From Bacteroidaceae bacterium (GTDB taxonomy: Bacteria > Bacteroidota > Bacteroidia > Bacteroidales > Bacteroidaceae): a stretch of DNA of 64,000 nt. Shown here piece after piece: positions 8,570-17,949 of the stretch. The stretch is taken from contig JAKSIO010000001.1 of NCBI GenBank assembly GCA_024398785.1, positions 620,001 through 684,000 of the forward strand, read 5' to 3'. The position numbers and the translations under genes were made by a program. The notes beneath the pieces were generated by a model, which worked only from the letters and a program-made list of their open reading frames with translations, did no database searches and was not told the origin of the DNA. Within the stretch, counting starts at the first letter, position 1. Every line of letters starts with the position of its first letter.

Positions 8570-9715
8570 TTACTTGGCAACGCAAACTGCTATACGATTC
8601 AGTTCAGGATCATCGTAAATCTGTTCTGTATCACCTTTGGCAATTTTTGTAATGCGGCTTTCTTCTATGCCAAGATCCATAAGGGCCTTTGCAACTGATT
8701 CGCAACGCAACTCAGAAACCTTCATATTACGTTCTTTTGTTCCGCTTGCGCTATCTGAGTAACCGGTAATTGTGATATTTGCCTCTGGATTCTTCTTAAG
8801 ATAGTTTGCAATCTCTTTAATTTTCTGTTTCTCGAACAGAGTCATTGCTTCTGTACCTATCTTAAAGTAGATCTGGCAGTACATAGGTCCTACAATTTCC
8901 TTCTCTACTTCTACGATTTTCTCCTTCTCAACAATCTTTTCAACAATCTTCTCAACCTCTTTGATCTGTGGTGCTATGTATGTCTCTGTATATGTCTTGC
9001 CAAGAGCAATACGTAATCCCAGAAGGGCATTCATATACCAGTCTCTGATAGAGGCTCCTTTCTTGGAGTTATATTTTCCGCCTGCTGAATTTGCGGTAAC
9101 TTCAAGACCTAACTGCAAGTGATCGCTGAGGCGGAATCTGAAATCTGCTCCAATACGTGCAAGTAATGAAAGGTAGTGGTCATCCCAAATGTTGCGTAAT
9201 GCTGATGTACCAAGAGCGCTCTGATAAGCAGCTTCAAATTCGTTGGCCTGATCATTGTTGAATGCATAACTTGCGCCTGCACCAAAGATAAGGTCAATAT
9301 TGCAAACTTTCTTAGGATTGAATTTTCCAAAGTTTGTAAGGTCAACAGTCAAGTCAATGAATGGAGCAATGTAATTGTATTTCCAGAATTCCACTTTGTC
9401 AAATCCCTGAGGAACTTCATATGGAAAACTGAAACCATCTTTGCTCTGCCATCCGTTAGCGCCCAAGCGCATACCGAATATTTTGCTGAACTGCCAACCT
9501 ACTGTAAACTGTGCAGTTGGAGAAATCATTTTGCTAAGATCATATACACCAATTGATGTCTGACCACCTCCCTGCACATCTATATATGCATACTTCTTGA
9601 AACTGTATTCATATGTTCCACCAGGTTCAGCAGCAACTTCCTGAGCATTTTTAGCATATGTTGCAATACTTGCTGTCAGAAAAAGACCAGCAATAATAAT
9701 ACTTCTACGTTTCAT
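8570..9715 (-). CDS. OmpA-family outer membrane protein
   Basis: 381 residues with a signal peptide (cleavage likely after ATYA), an N-terminal ~230-residue beta-barrel-like domain with many aromatic strands, a linker of repeated IVEK/IVEVEK units, and a C-terminal OmpA/MotB peptidoglycan-binding domain (YFKIGTEAM ... ITGYSDSASG ... NRIAV). The OmpA domain normally binds diaminopimelate in the cell wall through the conserved Asp and Arg, tethering the outer membrane. It lies between the 1000-residue lipoprotein upstream and two secreted hypotheticals downstream, consistent with an envelope-structure locus. Confidence 0.88.
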   Translation of the reverse strand: MKRRSIIIAGLFLTASIATYAKNAQEVAAEPGGTYEYSFKKYAYIDVQGGGQTSIGVYDLSKMISPTAQFTVGWQFSKIFGMRLGANGWQSKDGFSFPYEVPQGFDKVEFWKYNYIAPFIDLTVDLTNFGKFNPKKVCNIDLIFGAGASYAFNNDQANEFEAAYQSALGTSALRNIWDDHYLSLLARIGADFRFRLSDHLQLGLEVTANSAGGKYNSKKGASIRDWYMNALLGLRIALGKTYTETYIAPQIKEVEKIVEKIVEKEKIVEVEKEIVGPMYCQIYFKIGTEAMTLFEKQKIKEIANYLKKNPEANITITGYSDSASGTKERNMKVSELRCESVAKALMDLGIEESRITKIAKGDTEQIYDDPELNRIAVCVAK

Positions 9716-9759
9716 ATACTTTCAGTTTTAATGTTTAATAATGTAATGCGCTTTTTCTG

Positions 9760-12700
9760 TTATTCAACTACTCTGACGTAGAATGCATTGGTTGAAATGT
9801 TACCTGCATAATCTACCAAAGAGTATTTGATTGTATAGTCTCCTGATGTGGCTGCATCAAAGAGTACGATGTTTTCAGAACCATTAAGCACTTCTCCAAA
9901 GCCTTCCGGATTCTCCTGACCTGATGTGATTGTTATAAACTTCTTGTAAGCCGGAACAATTTCATCGTTCATCAGAGTAGAGATAATCATTGGAATAGAA
10001 CCTGTTCCATTGAATACTGTAGGATAATCAGGATTCATGGAAACCATTTCTATATCATAATTTTCTGAAACATAATACAGCATAGGATCAAATAACAATG
10101 CCGGATCATTCTTGATAGCATTCCATTTTTCTATTACACCATTTGTATAATCAAACAGTTTGTGTGCAAATTCGCTTGTTATCATGTTGTAATTTGCGCG
10201 TGCAATAGCTTTTGTCATTTCGATTGCTGCATTAGCAGGAATCAGCATAACGTTGGCACTACGTACAAGTGCATCAATCTGCATGTTGACGGCATCTTCC
10301 AGAACAGCTGTTGCAAATTCAATCTGGTCATTAAGGATAATGTCAGAAGCTTTGAGTATATCTTTTACAACCTGCTTTGCATCGGCAACAATGTTCTTTG
10401 CAATCTCTTCAGGATTTTCGTTGCCAATAATCTCAATACGATGCTCTATCCAGTTCTTTCTGTCAATGTACATCTGCTCCAGATGTGCTCTGCGTTCCAT
10501 TATGTCATTGCTGATTTCACCAAGAATATATTCAAAATCAGCAGCCATTTTGATTCTTACAGGCTCTGTTTCTTCTATAACATACTTAATCAGTTCAACA
10601 TTGAATTCTGTCAGAGCTTCTACAACATCCTTACTGAACTCTGTAACAACTACGGCTGTTGCATAGCCAAGTCCAAATGCAATTTCTGCAGCTGCTACTA
10701 TGCTTTCAGTTACTTTCTTTGCATGTCCTAATGTTACCTCTGCAACTATTGCTGCATAATCATCAAACAAATCTACGTATGCATAGAACAACTGCTTGAT
10801 AGCTCTCTTAACTTCTACAGGAATCTGCTGTTTAGCTGCTGTATATATTGCGTCAAGAACATCTATTTGTGCATTGATAATGGCTTCGGCCTTATTCTTC
10901 TGATCAATGATGTATGCTTCTATTTCTGCATTGAGTGCTTTAATATCGTCAATTATGACTTTTGTCAATTCAAATTCTGCAGCCTCAATAGCTTCTTTGA
11001 TGTTACGGATTTCTGTTAAAGTGTTCAGAACAATCTCATCCCAGTTGTTAAGGATAAATTCTGTATGCGCTGTAACAAGTGATTCAACATGTTCTACTGT
11101 CTCTTTTGTAAGTTCGTCAAGTGCTCTGCTTACATTCAAAGACCAAAGTTTTGCAACCTCAACAGTGATAGTGGCATCTGCTACGATTTCTTCAAGAAGT
11201 TCAGTAGCAGGAACACCAAATGTTACTTCAATAGCATCGTATGCTGAATGAACCATAGCACGTACAATGCTGTCAACAGATACTTTGTATACAGGTAAAT
11301 CAAAGTCAATGTCGCCTACATGGAAATGAATGTCAGATCCGGCAATGGCATCGCAAATATCGCGAACCAGGCGTGCGCCGTCTCCGCTGAAAGTAGCAAC
11401 ATCAGGAAGCATCTCTTTTGTAAGTTTGCTGATACCTGTAAAGGCATTCATGTTGATAGGCTTCTGAGCTACTGTAACGAAGCTGTAAGGAGACTGGATA
11501 TATCTTGTATATGTCTTATAGTCATTTTCGCCATATCCATAACGCATTGTGTCAACATAAGATGTTCTGACTGCGCAAAGCTGTCCTAATTCAGTCATAG
11601 CATTAAGACTGGCAGCGTGAATTTCTTCAATGTTTACAAATTTGTTGTCAATGATCTTCCAAACCAATGGTTTGAACGGTCCCCAGAAGTCAGCTTTAAC
11701 TTTGTCAAAATTGCTGTCATCAATTGTAACATCTGCCCACCAGCCAAACAATTCGTCTTCCTCAGGCTGAAGTTCGTCAGCTATTATCTGATTCTTTGCG
11801 TTTACAATCTGGAATTTCTGATCTGAAAGGTCAGCATCGTAAGGATTAACGTTAATAATCAATGCGCCTGCATCACCATTGTCGCTTATGATTCTGCCTG
11901 TGAATGTTTCTGCTGAAACACCATTGAGTTCATCAGCTGTGAAGGATGCAAAACCTCTCTTCTGACCTGCTGCAGGGAAAGTTACAGTCTTGTTCAAATC
12001 ATTCCAATATACGCTGAGAATATTGTCTTCTACAATTGCTCCCGGTATTGTTGAAATACTGATGCTCTTGATGTAAGGATTGATAAGCTTATTGATGCTC
12101 TTGTTGATAGCTTTCTGAGCCTGATCTGCATAATAGATAAGATCTTCGATGTCAGATATAAGCTGATCAATGTCTTCTTTGGCTTCGTTGGCGCGGTCAA
12201 TGATGTATTGTTTGCGCTGTTCGTGAATTTCCTGTCTTCTTTCTATCATTTCTCTAACCGCATCATCGATGGCAATTCCGGTCTCAATTATGAAATCTTC
12301 AATATCCTGTCTTGCTTTGTCAACAGCTTCGGCGGCCTGAATTACGGCATCATTGATTTTTTTACCTATTTCAGCAGCCTTTTCTGCAATCTTTTCTCCC
12401 TCTTCAATCATAAGAGCGGCAAGAGCCTGACCTAATTCATTAACATATGCTTGAAGTTCGGCCAGCTTCTCAAGATTTTCCTGAATTCTTTCCAAAATCA
12501 TACTTGACACATATATTGTGTCCTTGGAATTCAGTAATTCGTTGATCTTTTCATTCTGAGCTTCAATTTCTTTTCCGATGTTATTGGACAAATCGCTGAT
12601 TTGCTGTGCAAGAGCTTCATAGTTGCTCTCTCCAGTAGTAGATGAATTTGAAATTCTCTCATTCAAGTCTGCATAGAGATCTTCCTGATAATCCTGGCAA

Positions 12701-12762
12701 GAGGCAAGGCACAATGTAACAAATGCTACTGCCAGACAAGTTTTAATTGAAAATAGTTTCAT
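9760..12762 (-). CDS. Very large helical lipoprotein of unknown function
   Basis: The ATG at 12762 gives 1000 residues with a lipoprotein signal (MKLFSIKTCLAVAFVTLCLASC; lipobox LASC), so I prefer it to the upstream in-frame start at 12837. Residues ~30-240 and ~540-880 are long, charged amphipathic helices with heptad-like spacing (coiled coil). Between them is a beta-rich domain (about 245-450) with an aromatic region near GWWADV and WGPF. The last ~90 residues look Ig/HYR-like (DYTIKYSLVDYAGNIS) and end in VRVVE. It could form an extended stalk or filament on the cell surface or in the periplasm. No catalytic motif. It is the first gene of the - strand group with the OmpA-family protein, and has its own promoter and a 5' hairpin. 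Confidence 0.65.
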   Translation of the reverse strand: MKLFSIKTCLAVAFVTLCLASCQDYQEDLYADLNERISNSSTTGESNYEALAQQISDLSNNIGKEIEAQNEKINELLNSKDTIYVSSMILERIQENLEKLAELQAYVNELGQALAALMIEEGEKIAEKAAEIGKKINDAVIQAAEAVDKARQDIEDFIIETGIAIDDAVREMIERRQEIHEQRKQYIIDRANEAKEDIDQLISDIEDLIYYADQAQKAINKSINKLINPYIKSISISTIPGAIVEDNILSVYWNDLNKTVTFPAAGQKRGFASFTADELNGVSAETFTGRIISDNGDAGALIINVNPYDADLSDQKFQIVNAKNQIIADELQPEEDELFGWWADVTIDDSNFDKVKADFWGPFKPLVWKIIDNKFVNIEEIHAASLNAMTELGQLCAVRTSYVDTMRYGYGENDYKTYTRYIQSPYSFVTVAQKPINMNAFTGISKLTKEMLPDVATFSGDGARLVRDICDAIAGSDIHFHVGDIDFDLPVYKVSVDSIVRAMVHSAYDAIEVTFGVPATELLEEIVADATITVEVAKLWSLNVSRALDELTKETVEHVESLVTAHTEFILNNWDEIVLNTLTEIRNIKEAIEAAEFELTKVIIDDIKALNAEIEAYIIDQKNKAEAIINAQIDVLDAIYTAAKQQIPVEVKRAIKQLFYAYVDLFDDYAAIVAEVTLGHAKKVTESIVAAAEIAFGLGYATAVVVTEFSKDVVEALTEFNVELIKYVIEETEPVRIKMAADFEYILGEISNDIMERRAHLEQMYIDRKNWIEHRIEIIGNENPEEIAKNIVADAKQVVKDILKASDIILNDQIEFATAVLEDAVNMQIDALVRSANVMLIPANAAIEMTKAIARANYNMITSEFAHKLFDYTNGVIEKWNAIKNDPALLFDPMLYYVSENYDIEMVSMNPDYPTVFNGTGSIPMIISTLMNDEIVPAYKKFITITSGQENPEGFGEVLNGSENIVLFDAATSGDYTIKYSLVDYAGNISTNAFYVRVVE

Positions 12763-12800
12763 ACTGTTATAATTTTGGTTTATTAATTCTTTTCTATGTG

Positions 12801-12823
12801 GGTACGCAGGTATCCTGCATACC
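12801..12823 (-). promoter_or_regulatory. 5'-leader hairpin of the large lipoprotein gene
   Basis: A 23-nt inverted repeat (arms GGTATGCAGG and CCTGCGTACC on the - strand, 3-nt loop) can form a 10-bp stem with one G-U pair. It sits between the predicted promoter and the ATG at 12762, only a few nucleotides after the expected start of transcription, so it would be at the very 5' end of the mRNA. A 5' stem can protect mRNA from decay or control access to translation. No protein-binding site is identified. Confidence 0.5.
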
Positions 12824-12834
12824 AAATTAGAGTA

Positions 12835-12842
12835 CAAAGTTA
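12835..12842 (-). promoter_or_regulatory. Bacteroidota -7 box (TAACTTTG) for the large lipoprotein gene
   Basis: TAACTTTG on the - strand fits the TAnnTTTG -7 consensus, about 70 nt upstream of the chosen start at 12762. No perfect TTTG -33 element is present at 19-21 nt; the upstream DNA is A/T tracts. It supports the start choice because it lies close behind the alternative start at 12837. Confidence 0.45.
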
Positions 12843-12957
12843 TAATATTTTTTTTGATATATGTATTTTTTTTTGTTTTTTTTTATGCATGCGCAAATTT
12901 TGAACTCATAGGATAGGAATATTGCAATTAGTGGATAACTTTGAGTACGTCAAAAAA

Positions 12958-14316
12958 ATGGAATCAGTAGTGAATTGTAGAGGTTGGAAATGCAATTGCA
13001 GGGCAGCAGCTTTGTTATTGCTTGTCTTTTTGTTGTTGTCATGTACGCATGAAAAGCCGATAGCAGAATCCCATTATGATAAGGTAGTACTGTTTTATTT
13101 GGATGGGAATAACAATTTAAGCACAGATATCGGTGAAAATCTTGATGATATAGTATCCGGAAGTTATATACCGTTGCCAATGAGCAACGAGGCTTTGTTT
13201 GTGTATATCCAGAAAGAAAACAGGGTGCCGCAAATTGAACCCTATGAACAGCCTACGTTGCTCAGACTTGTCAATGTGGACGGACGTTGCGTAAAACTTG
13301 TGGAAAAAATTTTTGATTTCAAGAACTCTTGCGAGGATTCATCCATGAGTACTGTACTGTCTTATGTGGCCAATAACTATCCTGCTAATGAAAACGGTTT
13401 GATAATATCTTCTCACGGTACGGGTTATTTGCCATGCTTTTACCATGAAGATCCCAACAGGTTTAAGCTTGCAAACAATAATCTTAAGATGGCGGCTCTG
13501 GCCAGTGTTGAAGAAGGTAATACTTATGATATTTTGACAACCGGCACCAGGGCTGTGGGTGATTACATAAAGACAAACGCTGGTGTTGACATTAAAGATT
13601 TTTGCAATCTCTTACCTATCAGGTATGATTATGTGATTTTTGACTGTTGCCTGATGGGTGGAGTGGAAGTTGCCTATCAGTTAAGAAACAAAGCTGACAA
13701 GGTTGTTTTTTCCCAAGCGGAAATTCCTGCAAAAGGAATGGTGTATGACAAGATGTGCGCTGCTTTGTTTGCAACTGGTGGAGCGGACCTTATGCGTGTT
13801 TGTCAGGATTATTACAATCGCGAATATGACGGACAGATTATTGAAAACCAGAGTTCAATTCCTACTACGGAAATGAACAGCGGCGCAACTATTTCATTGA
13901 TTGATTTGTCCGGTATGGAAAGCCTTGCGGCAATATGCAATAAGATTTTGAGTTACGCTGGGTGTGAAATCCCATATATCAATGCAAATAATCTGCAGGA
14001 GTTTTTCAGACACTGGACACCTCAAAGGAATTTTTTCTATGATTTATCTGATTTTGTTGAAGAATTGGTTCATTTAGCAGATTCGGACCATTCGGATGAT
14101 ATAGCCATGTTTAACAGTGTACTGGATGATGTTGTCCTGTATTCTGCACATACAAACTGGTTTATGGGAGAAATAGAACTGAAGAAAAATTGCGGCTTAT
14201 CAGTATATGTTCCATTGAATTACGCTGCTTATCATCCATATCTGAACAATTATTACAAGACTCTTGACTGGAGTATTGCAACGTATGGCGCAGAAGGTGA
14301 ATATTTCCCTTATTGA
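12958..14316 (+). CDS. Clostripain-family (peptidase C11) lipoprotein
   Basis: Start set at the ATG at 12958 (an upstream in-frame TTG exists), giving 452 residues with a lipoprotein signal peptide ending LLLSC (Cys29). The caspase-like C11 fold is indicated by the catalytic His in SSHGTGY (H153) and Cys in FDCCLMGG (C231, preceded by Asp), each after a hydrophobic beta strand. C11 proteases cut after Arg/Lys and are often autoactivated. Being lipid-anchored, it likely acts in the periplasm or on the cell surface. It is transcribed divergently from the large lipoprotein and ends 1 nt from the convergent rsmI-like gene. Whether it processes a neighbour's product is only a guess. Confidence 0.82.
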   Translation: MESVVNCRGWKCNCRAAALLLLVFLLLSCTHEKPIAESHYDKVVLFYLDGNNNLSTDIGENLDDIVSGSYIPLPMSNEALFVYIQKENRVPQIEPYEQPTLLRLVNVDGRCVKLVEKIFDFKNSCEDSSMSTVLSYVANNYPANENGLIISSHGTGYLPCFYHEDPNRFKLANNNLKMAALASVEEGNTYDILTTGTRAVGDYIKTNAGVDIKDFCNLLPIRYDYVIFDCCLMGGVEVAYQLRNKADKVVFSQAEIPAKGMVYDKMCAALFATGGADLMRVCQDYYNREYDGQIIENQSSIPTTEMNSGATISLIDLSGMESLAAICNKILSYAGCEIPYINANNLQEFFRHWTPQRNFFYDLSDFVEELVHLADSDHSDDIAMFNSVLDDVVLYSAHTNWFMGEIELKKNCGLSVYVPLNYAAYHPYLNNYYKTLDWSIATYGAEGEYFPY

Positions 14317-14317
14317 T

Positions 14318-15031
14318 TCATTTGTAAATCAGGAATATTGCAGGTTCTTTAGGTAATTCGGGAACGCAGTTTCTCCATTCATTCACAGTGTGTGTGATTA
14401 TTGATGCATCGGAACAAGTAATGTTGCGTGCAATGCAGATGCGTGTCCCTGCCTTTAATGTTTTTAGCATGAAACTTAAAAGGTTGTTGTTTCTGTACGG
14501 GGCTTCAATGAAAATCTGTGTCTGGTTTTCTGTGTACGCTCTTTGTTCCAGCTCTTTAAGGCGTGCAGTACGTTTGGCATCGTCTATAGGAAGATAACCG
14601 TTGAATGCAAAACTCTGTCCGTTGAATCCCGATGCCATAAGACTCAACAGAATGCTGCTTGGTCCTACAAGCGGAATCACTTTGAGATTGTGCCGTTGTG
14701 CCATTGCAACAACATCGGCTCCGGGGTCGGCTATTGCGGGACAGCCGGCTTCGGAAATGACTCCCATAGGTTCTCCTCTCAACAGAGGCTCCAGATATGC
14801 TCCAATTTCTTTGACGTCTGTATGTTCGTTCAATATGTTGAAATGCAGACTGTCTATATCTATGTTCCTGTCAACCTGTTTCAGAAAACGGCGGGCTGTG
14901 CGTATCTCTTCAACTATAAAGTGATGTATGCCGTGTATTATTTCAGAATTGTATTCAGGTAATACTTGTTGTAACGGCGTTTCTCCCAGCGTTACCGGGA
15001 TGAGATACAATGCAGGTTCTATTTGTTCCAT
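14318..15031 (-). CDS. RsmI-like tetrapyrrole-methylase-family SAM methyltransferase
   Basis: 237 residues of the TP-methylase fold: an N-terminal YLIPVTLG strand, the [16 protein letters not shown] motif that aligns with the SDAGxPxISDPG motif of RsmI, and [13 protein letters not shown] in the SAM pocket. RsmI 2'-O-methylates C1402 of 16S rRNA. Compared with E. coli RsmI (~286 residues) it is shorter, typical of a Bacteroidota RsmI-like group, so an exact substrate is not assured. It overlaps miaA by 13 bp as the last gene of the lpxD operon, which groups several translation-modification genes. Confidence 0.78.
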   Translation of the reverse strand: MEQIEPALYLIPVTLGETPLQQVLPEYNSEIIHGIHHFIVEEIRTARRFLKQVDRNIDIDSLHFNILNEHTDVKEIGAYLEPLLRGEPMGVISEAGCPAIADPGADVVAMAQRHNLKVIPLVGPSSILLSLMASGFNGQSFAFNGYLPIDDAKRTARLKELEQRAYTENQTQIFIEAPYRNNNLLSFMLKTLKAGTRICIARNITCSDASIITHTVNEWRNCVPELPKEPAIFLIYK

Positions 15032-15942
15032 TCTTCAATCAGTTGTTCTATTTCTGTTATCTGGTCAGGGTGATACCAATGTATTGAATTATCACGCTTG
15101 AACCATGTCATTTGCTTGCGACTGTATATACGGCTGTTCTGTTTTATCTTTTCTACGGCAAAATCCAGACTCCATGTGTCTCCGGATGGCGTCTTTTCCT
15201 TGTCAAAATAACTGAACAGTTCTTTGTATCCTACAGTGTTCAGAGAGTTCAGGTTTTTGTACGGATAAACTTTTTGTGCTTCTTCTATAAGTCCGTTTTT
15301 TATCATGACATCAACACGGTTGTTGATGCGTCCGTACAATTCTTCTCTTGGACGTGTCAGACCGATTTTCAATATACTGAACGGGCGCTCTTTTTTTGCT
15401 CTGGTTCTGTACGAGGTGAATGTTTTGCCTGTCTGGTAACAGATTTCCAAAGCATGTATAATGCGCTTGGGATTCTTTCTGTCAACAATCTTCCAGTATT
15501 CAGGGTCAAGCAGACGCAGTTCTGCTGCCAAAGGTTCAAGTCCTTGAGAATTGTATCTGGTCAGAAGTTCATCTCTGACTTCGGGAAGTACTGTAGGAAT
15601 ATCGTCTATTCCATTGCAGACGGCATCGATATACATCATACTGCCGCCGCACATTATCAGAATATTGTTGCTCTGGAAAAGGTTGTTTATCAGTTCTATT
15701 GCTTCTGACTCATATTGAGCGGCACTGTAGTACCTGTCAAGTTCAAGATTGCCTACAAAGTGGTGGGGTACCAGTGACTGATCATATTCGGACGGTGCTG
15801 CAGTACCTATTGGAATGTCGCGATACATTTGACGGGAATCTGCAGAAATAATGTGTGTGGAGTATTTCCCGGCAAGTTTTACGGCAATATCACTTTTGCC
15901 ACAGCCTGTAGGACCAAGAATAACAACAAGCAACTTGTTCAT
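15019..15942 (-). CDS. miaA: tRNA dimethylallyltransferase
   Basis: 307 residues, the usual length. P-loop GPTGCGKS at residues 10-17, [16 protein letters not shown] downstream, the conserved DxxGGSxMY-like segment ([17 protein letters not shown]), and a C-terminal YSRKQMTWF motif are all typical of MiaA. The enzyme transfers dimethylallyl to N6 of A37 in tRNAs reading UNN codons, in the cytoplasm. It overlaps both neighbours (4 bp with the sua5-like gene, 13 bp with the rsmI-like gene), so it is surely in the operon. Confidence 0.96.
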   Translation of the reverse strand: MNKLLVVILGPTGCGKSDIAVKLAGKYSTHIISADSRQMYRDIPIGTAAPSEYDQSLVPHHFVGNLELDRYYSAAQYESEAIELINNLFQSNNILIMCGGSMMYIDAVCNGIDDIPTVLPEVRDELLTRYNSQGLEPLAAELRLLDPEYWKIVDRKNPKRIIHALEICYQTGKTFTSYRTRAKKERPFSILKIGLTRPREELYGRINNRVDVMIKNGLIEEAQKVYPYKNLNSLNTVGYKELFSYFDKEKTPSGDTWSLDFAVEKIKQNSRIYSRKQMTWFKRDNSIHWYHPDQITEIEQLIEEWNK

Positions 15943-16562
15943 GACAAAATAATATCTGCAGAGCCTTTGCCTTGACGCAGTACCATGAATTCCGAATCTA
16001 TGCAGGAAATTACTGTTGACATTTCAGTTCCGCCTTCACCTGCATCAACCATAAGGTCTATCTTGTTTTCCAAAGATTCAGCTATCAGTTCAGGATTTGT
16101 AAGGTATCCTGAATCCTGATTGTCGGAATACGGAATGGTAGAAACCAGTATAGGAGCATCAATTTCATTACAGATGTCTATGGCAGTACGGTTGTCAGGA
16201 ATACGTATCCCTACTTCCTTACGGTTGCTGTATATCTTGGGCAGGTGGCTGCTTGCCGGAAGGATAAAAGTGTATGGCCCAGGAAGAGCCTGTTTTATTA
16301 TTTTGAAGGCCTGGTTGTCTATTCTGACGTATTGACTGAAACCGGCAATGGAACTGCTCATTATGGAAAAGCGGTGTTTGGCCGGGTTCAAATTCTTTAT
16401 GGCACAAATTCTTTCAATTGCGCGTTGTTTTAATGCATGGCATGCAAGCGCATATGTTGTGTCGGTGGGGATTATTGCAACTCCGCCGTTATTCAGACAT
16501 TGTGCTATTGTTTCAAGATCGCTATGGCTGTTGTTTTTATTGAACAGTCTTACGTATTGCAT
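15939..16562 (-). CDS. Sua5/YciO/YrdC-family L-threonylcarbamoyladenylate synthase
   Basis: 207 residues of a YrdC-like domain: [16 protein letters not shown] at residues 26-41, a [13 protein letters not shown] nucleotide/bicarbonate-binding loop, LPGPYTFIL, and GIRIPDN. These enzymes make threonylcarbamoyl-AMP for the t6A37 modification of ANN-decoding tRNAs. The PAKHR form is nearer to YciO than to canonical YrdC/TsaC, so a different paralogue could supply the main activity. It overlaps miaA by 4 bp and shares one base with the upstream gene; the pairing with miaA suggests a role in tRNA position 37. Confidence 0.85.
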   Translation of the reverse strand: MQYVRLFNKNNSHSDLETIAQCLNNGGVAIIPTDTTYALACHALKQRAIERICAIKNLNPAKHRFSIMSSSIAGFSQYVRIDNQAFKIIKQALPGPYTFILPASSHLPKIYSNRKEVGIRIPDNRTAIDICNEIDAPILVSTIPYSDNQDSGYLTNPELIAESLENKIDLMVDAGEGGTEMSTVISCIDSEFMVLRQGKGSADIILS

Positions 16563-17137
16563 TAGTAGAGGTCGTCAATAGTGTCAATGGAGACATCACC
16601 GCTTCCGCCTTCAATATCAAATCCTTCGGCATCAAGCTCATCTTCGTTGAACCCGTCATCGCCGTAGAAATCTTCGCCGGTATTTGTTCCTGTGGTACTT
16701 ATACCCTTGAGTAAAGATTCCTGATCAAAATCAATGGTCTGCTTTGGAGCATTTCCTACTGATTTTGTGCAGACTGGTTTGTCAAGATGCTTGGATGTTA
16801 TGATTTCGCTGAGTTCAATAAAGAGGCAACGGTCGGTCAGTTGGTCAAAGATGAAAATCAGGCGTTGTTTCTGATCTTCAATCAATTCGTCAAGAGGGGT
16901 GTCTTCCATTGTGAAACTGTCCTCCTCTGAATTTGTGTCCATTTCAAAGCGGGTTATTTCAACCTCTTTTTCCCAACTGCGTGAACATGTGAAAAATGTG
17001 GTCAGTTCCTTGTCGGAGAATGACAATGACTCTAATATGGCTTTGTTGAAGTCCAAAAATGTAGCTGTAGATTCAATCTGAATCTCACGCAAAAAATCAT
17101 CAACCTCGTCAGACAGTAGTGTAAATCTGTATACCAT
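16562..17137 (-). CDS. PRiA4-ORF3-like / 'IS1096 element passenger TnpR' family protein
   Basis: 191 residues; the N-terminal ~110 residues (VYRFTLLSDEVDDFLREIQI ... FTCSRSWEKEVEIT ... EDTPLDELIEDQKQRLIFIFD) match the plasmid pRiA4b ORF-3-like domain, a small alpha/beta fold of unknown function. Despite the database nickname it is not a transposase and there are no IS ends here; in Bacteroidota it is a stable chromosomal gene. The C-terminal ~60 residues are acidic and Gly-rich (FYGDDGFNEDELDAEGF), probably disordered. It lies in the lpxA-sua5 interval of the operon with a 19-nt gap to lpxA. Confidence 0.75.
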   Translation of the reverse strand: MVYRFTLLSDEVDDFLREIQIESTATFLDFNKAILESLSFSDKELTTFFTCSRSWEKEVEITRFEMDTNSEEDSFTMEDTPLDELIEDQKQRLIFIFDQLTDRCLFIELSEIITSKHLDKPVCTKSVGNAPKQTIDFDQESLLKGISTTGTNTGEDFYGDDGFNEDELDAEGFDIEGGSGDVSIDTIDDLY

Positions 17138-17156
17138 AATCTTTCCTCCTTATTGT

Positions 17157-17930
17157 TTAATCTCTTATAATGCCGCGTGTTGCAGTTTCAATGAAACCGA
17201 TAATGTATTTTACATACTCGTTCTGGGAAATAGCGTCCTGTTTAATGGCTTCAAGTGCCATTGTAGTGTTCAGACCGCTGTTGTAAAGCATTCTGTATGC
17301 GTTGTGAATTGTATAAATGTCTTCCTGAGAGAAATTCATACGTTTCAGACGTACTATGTTGATGCCTTCGTAACAAACTGGGTTGCGACCGGCTACCACA
17401 AACGGAGGAATATCTTTTGAGATTCCGCTTCCGCCCTGTATCATTACATATCCGCCTATATGACAGAACTGGTGAACAAGAACATTTGCACTGATGGTTG
17501 CATGGTCATCAACAACAACCTCGCCACCGAATTTTGTTCCGTTACCTATTATGCAGTAATTTCCGATTACACAATCGTGGGCTATATGCATGCTTTCCAT
17601 AAACAGGTTGTTGCTGCCAACAATTGTTGTACCTTTTGATGCGGTTCCGCGGTTCATAGTTACATTTTCCCTTATGCGGTTGTTGTCTCCGATTATCAGT
17701 GTTGTTTTTTCACCGACAAATTTGAGATCCTGCGGTATGGCACCGAGTATTGCTCCAGGGAAAACTGTGTTTCCGCTTCCCATACGGGTTCCTTCCATAA
17801 CAGATACGCTATGCATGAGTGTACAGTTGTCTCCAATTTCAACGTCTTTGTCAATAAAGCAGAACGGACCAATCTCTACGTTGTTTCCAATTTTTGCATT
17901 CGGATCTATATAGGCTAAAGGACTTATCAT
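17157..17930 (-). CDS. lpxA: Acyl-ACP--UDP-N-acetylglucosamine O-acyltransferase
   Basis: 257 residues, the standard LpxA length. The first ~190 residues are left-handed beta-helix hexapeptide repeats (for example IGNNVEIGPFCFIDKDVEIG), followed by the LpxA helical tail. The region MESMHIAHDCVIGNYC contains the catalytic-type histidine. It carries out the first step of lipid A synthesis, adding a hydroxyacyl chain to UDP-GlcNAc at the cytoplasmic face. It follows lpxC by 19 nt; the fabZ domain or gene normally found between these in Bacteroidota is missing. Confidence 0.96.
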   Translation of the reverse strand: MISPLAYIDPNAKIGNNVEIGPFCFIDKDVEIGDNCTLMHSVSVMEGTRMGSGNTVFPGAILGAIPQDLKFVGEKTTLIIGDNNRIRENVTMNRGTASKGTTIVGSNNLFMESMHIAHDCVIGNYCIIGNGTKFGGEVVVDDHATISANVLVHQFCHIGGYVMIQGGSGISKDIPPFVVAGRNPVCYEGINIVRLKRMNFSQEDIYTIHNAYRMLYNSGLNTTMALEAIKQDAISQNEYVKYIIGFIETATRGIIRD

Positions 17931-17949
17931 ATTTTTTTATTTTGTTGAA

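Noticed and set aside
10162..10731. 189-residue + strand ORF opposite the large lipoprotein
   Set aside because: Cys/Phe/Tyr-rich translation from the antisense of a long helical gene, without motif or signal; the - strand gene has a signal peptide, domains and a promoter.
16562..17137. Insertion sequence suggested by the name 'IS1096 element passenger'
   Set aside because: There is no transposase or terminal inverted repeat and the gene is tightly embedded in the lpx operon; it is a domain nickname.
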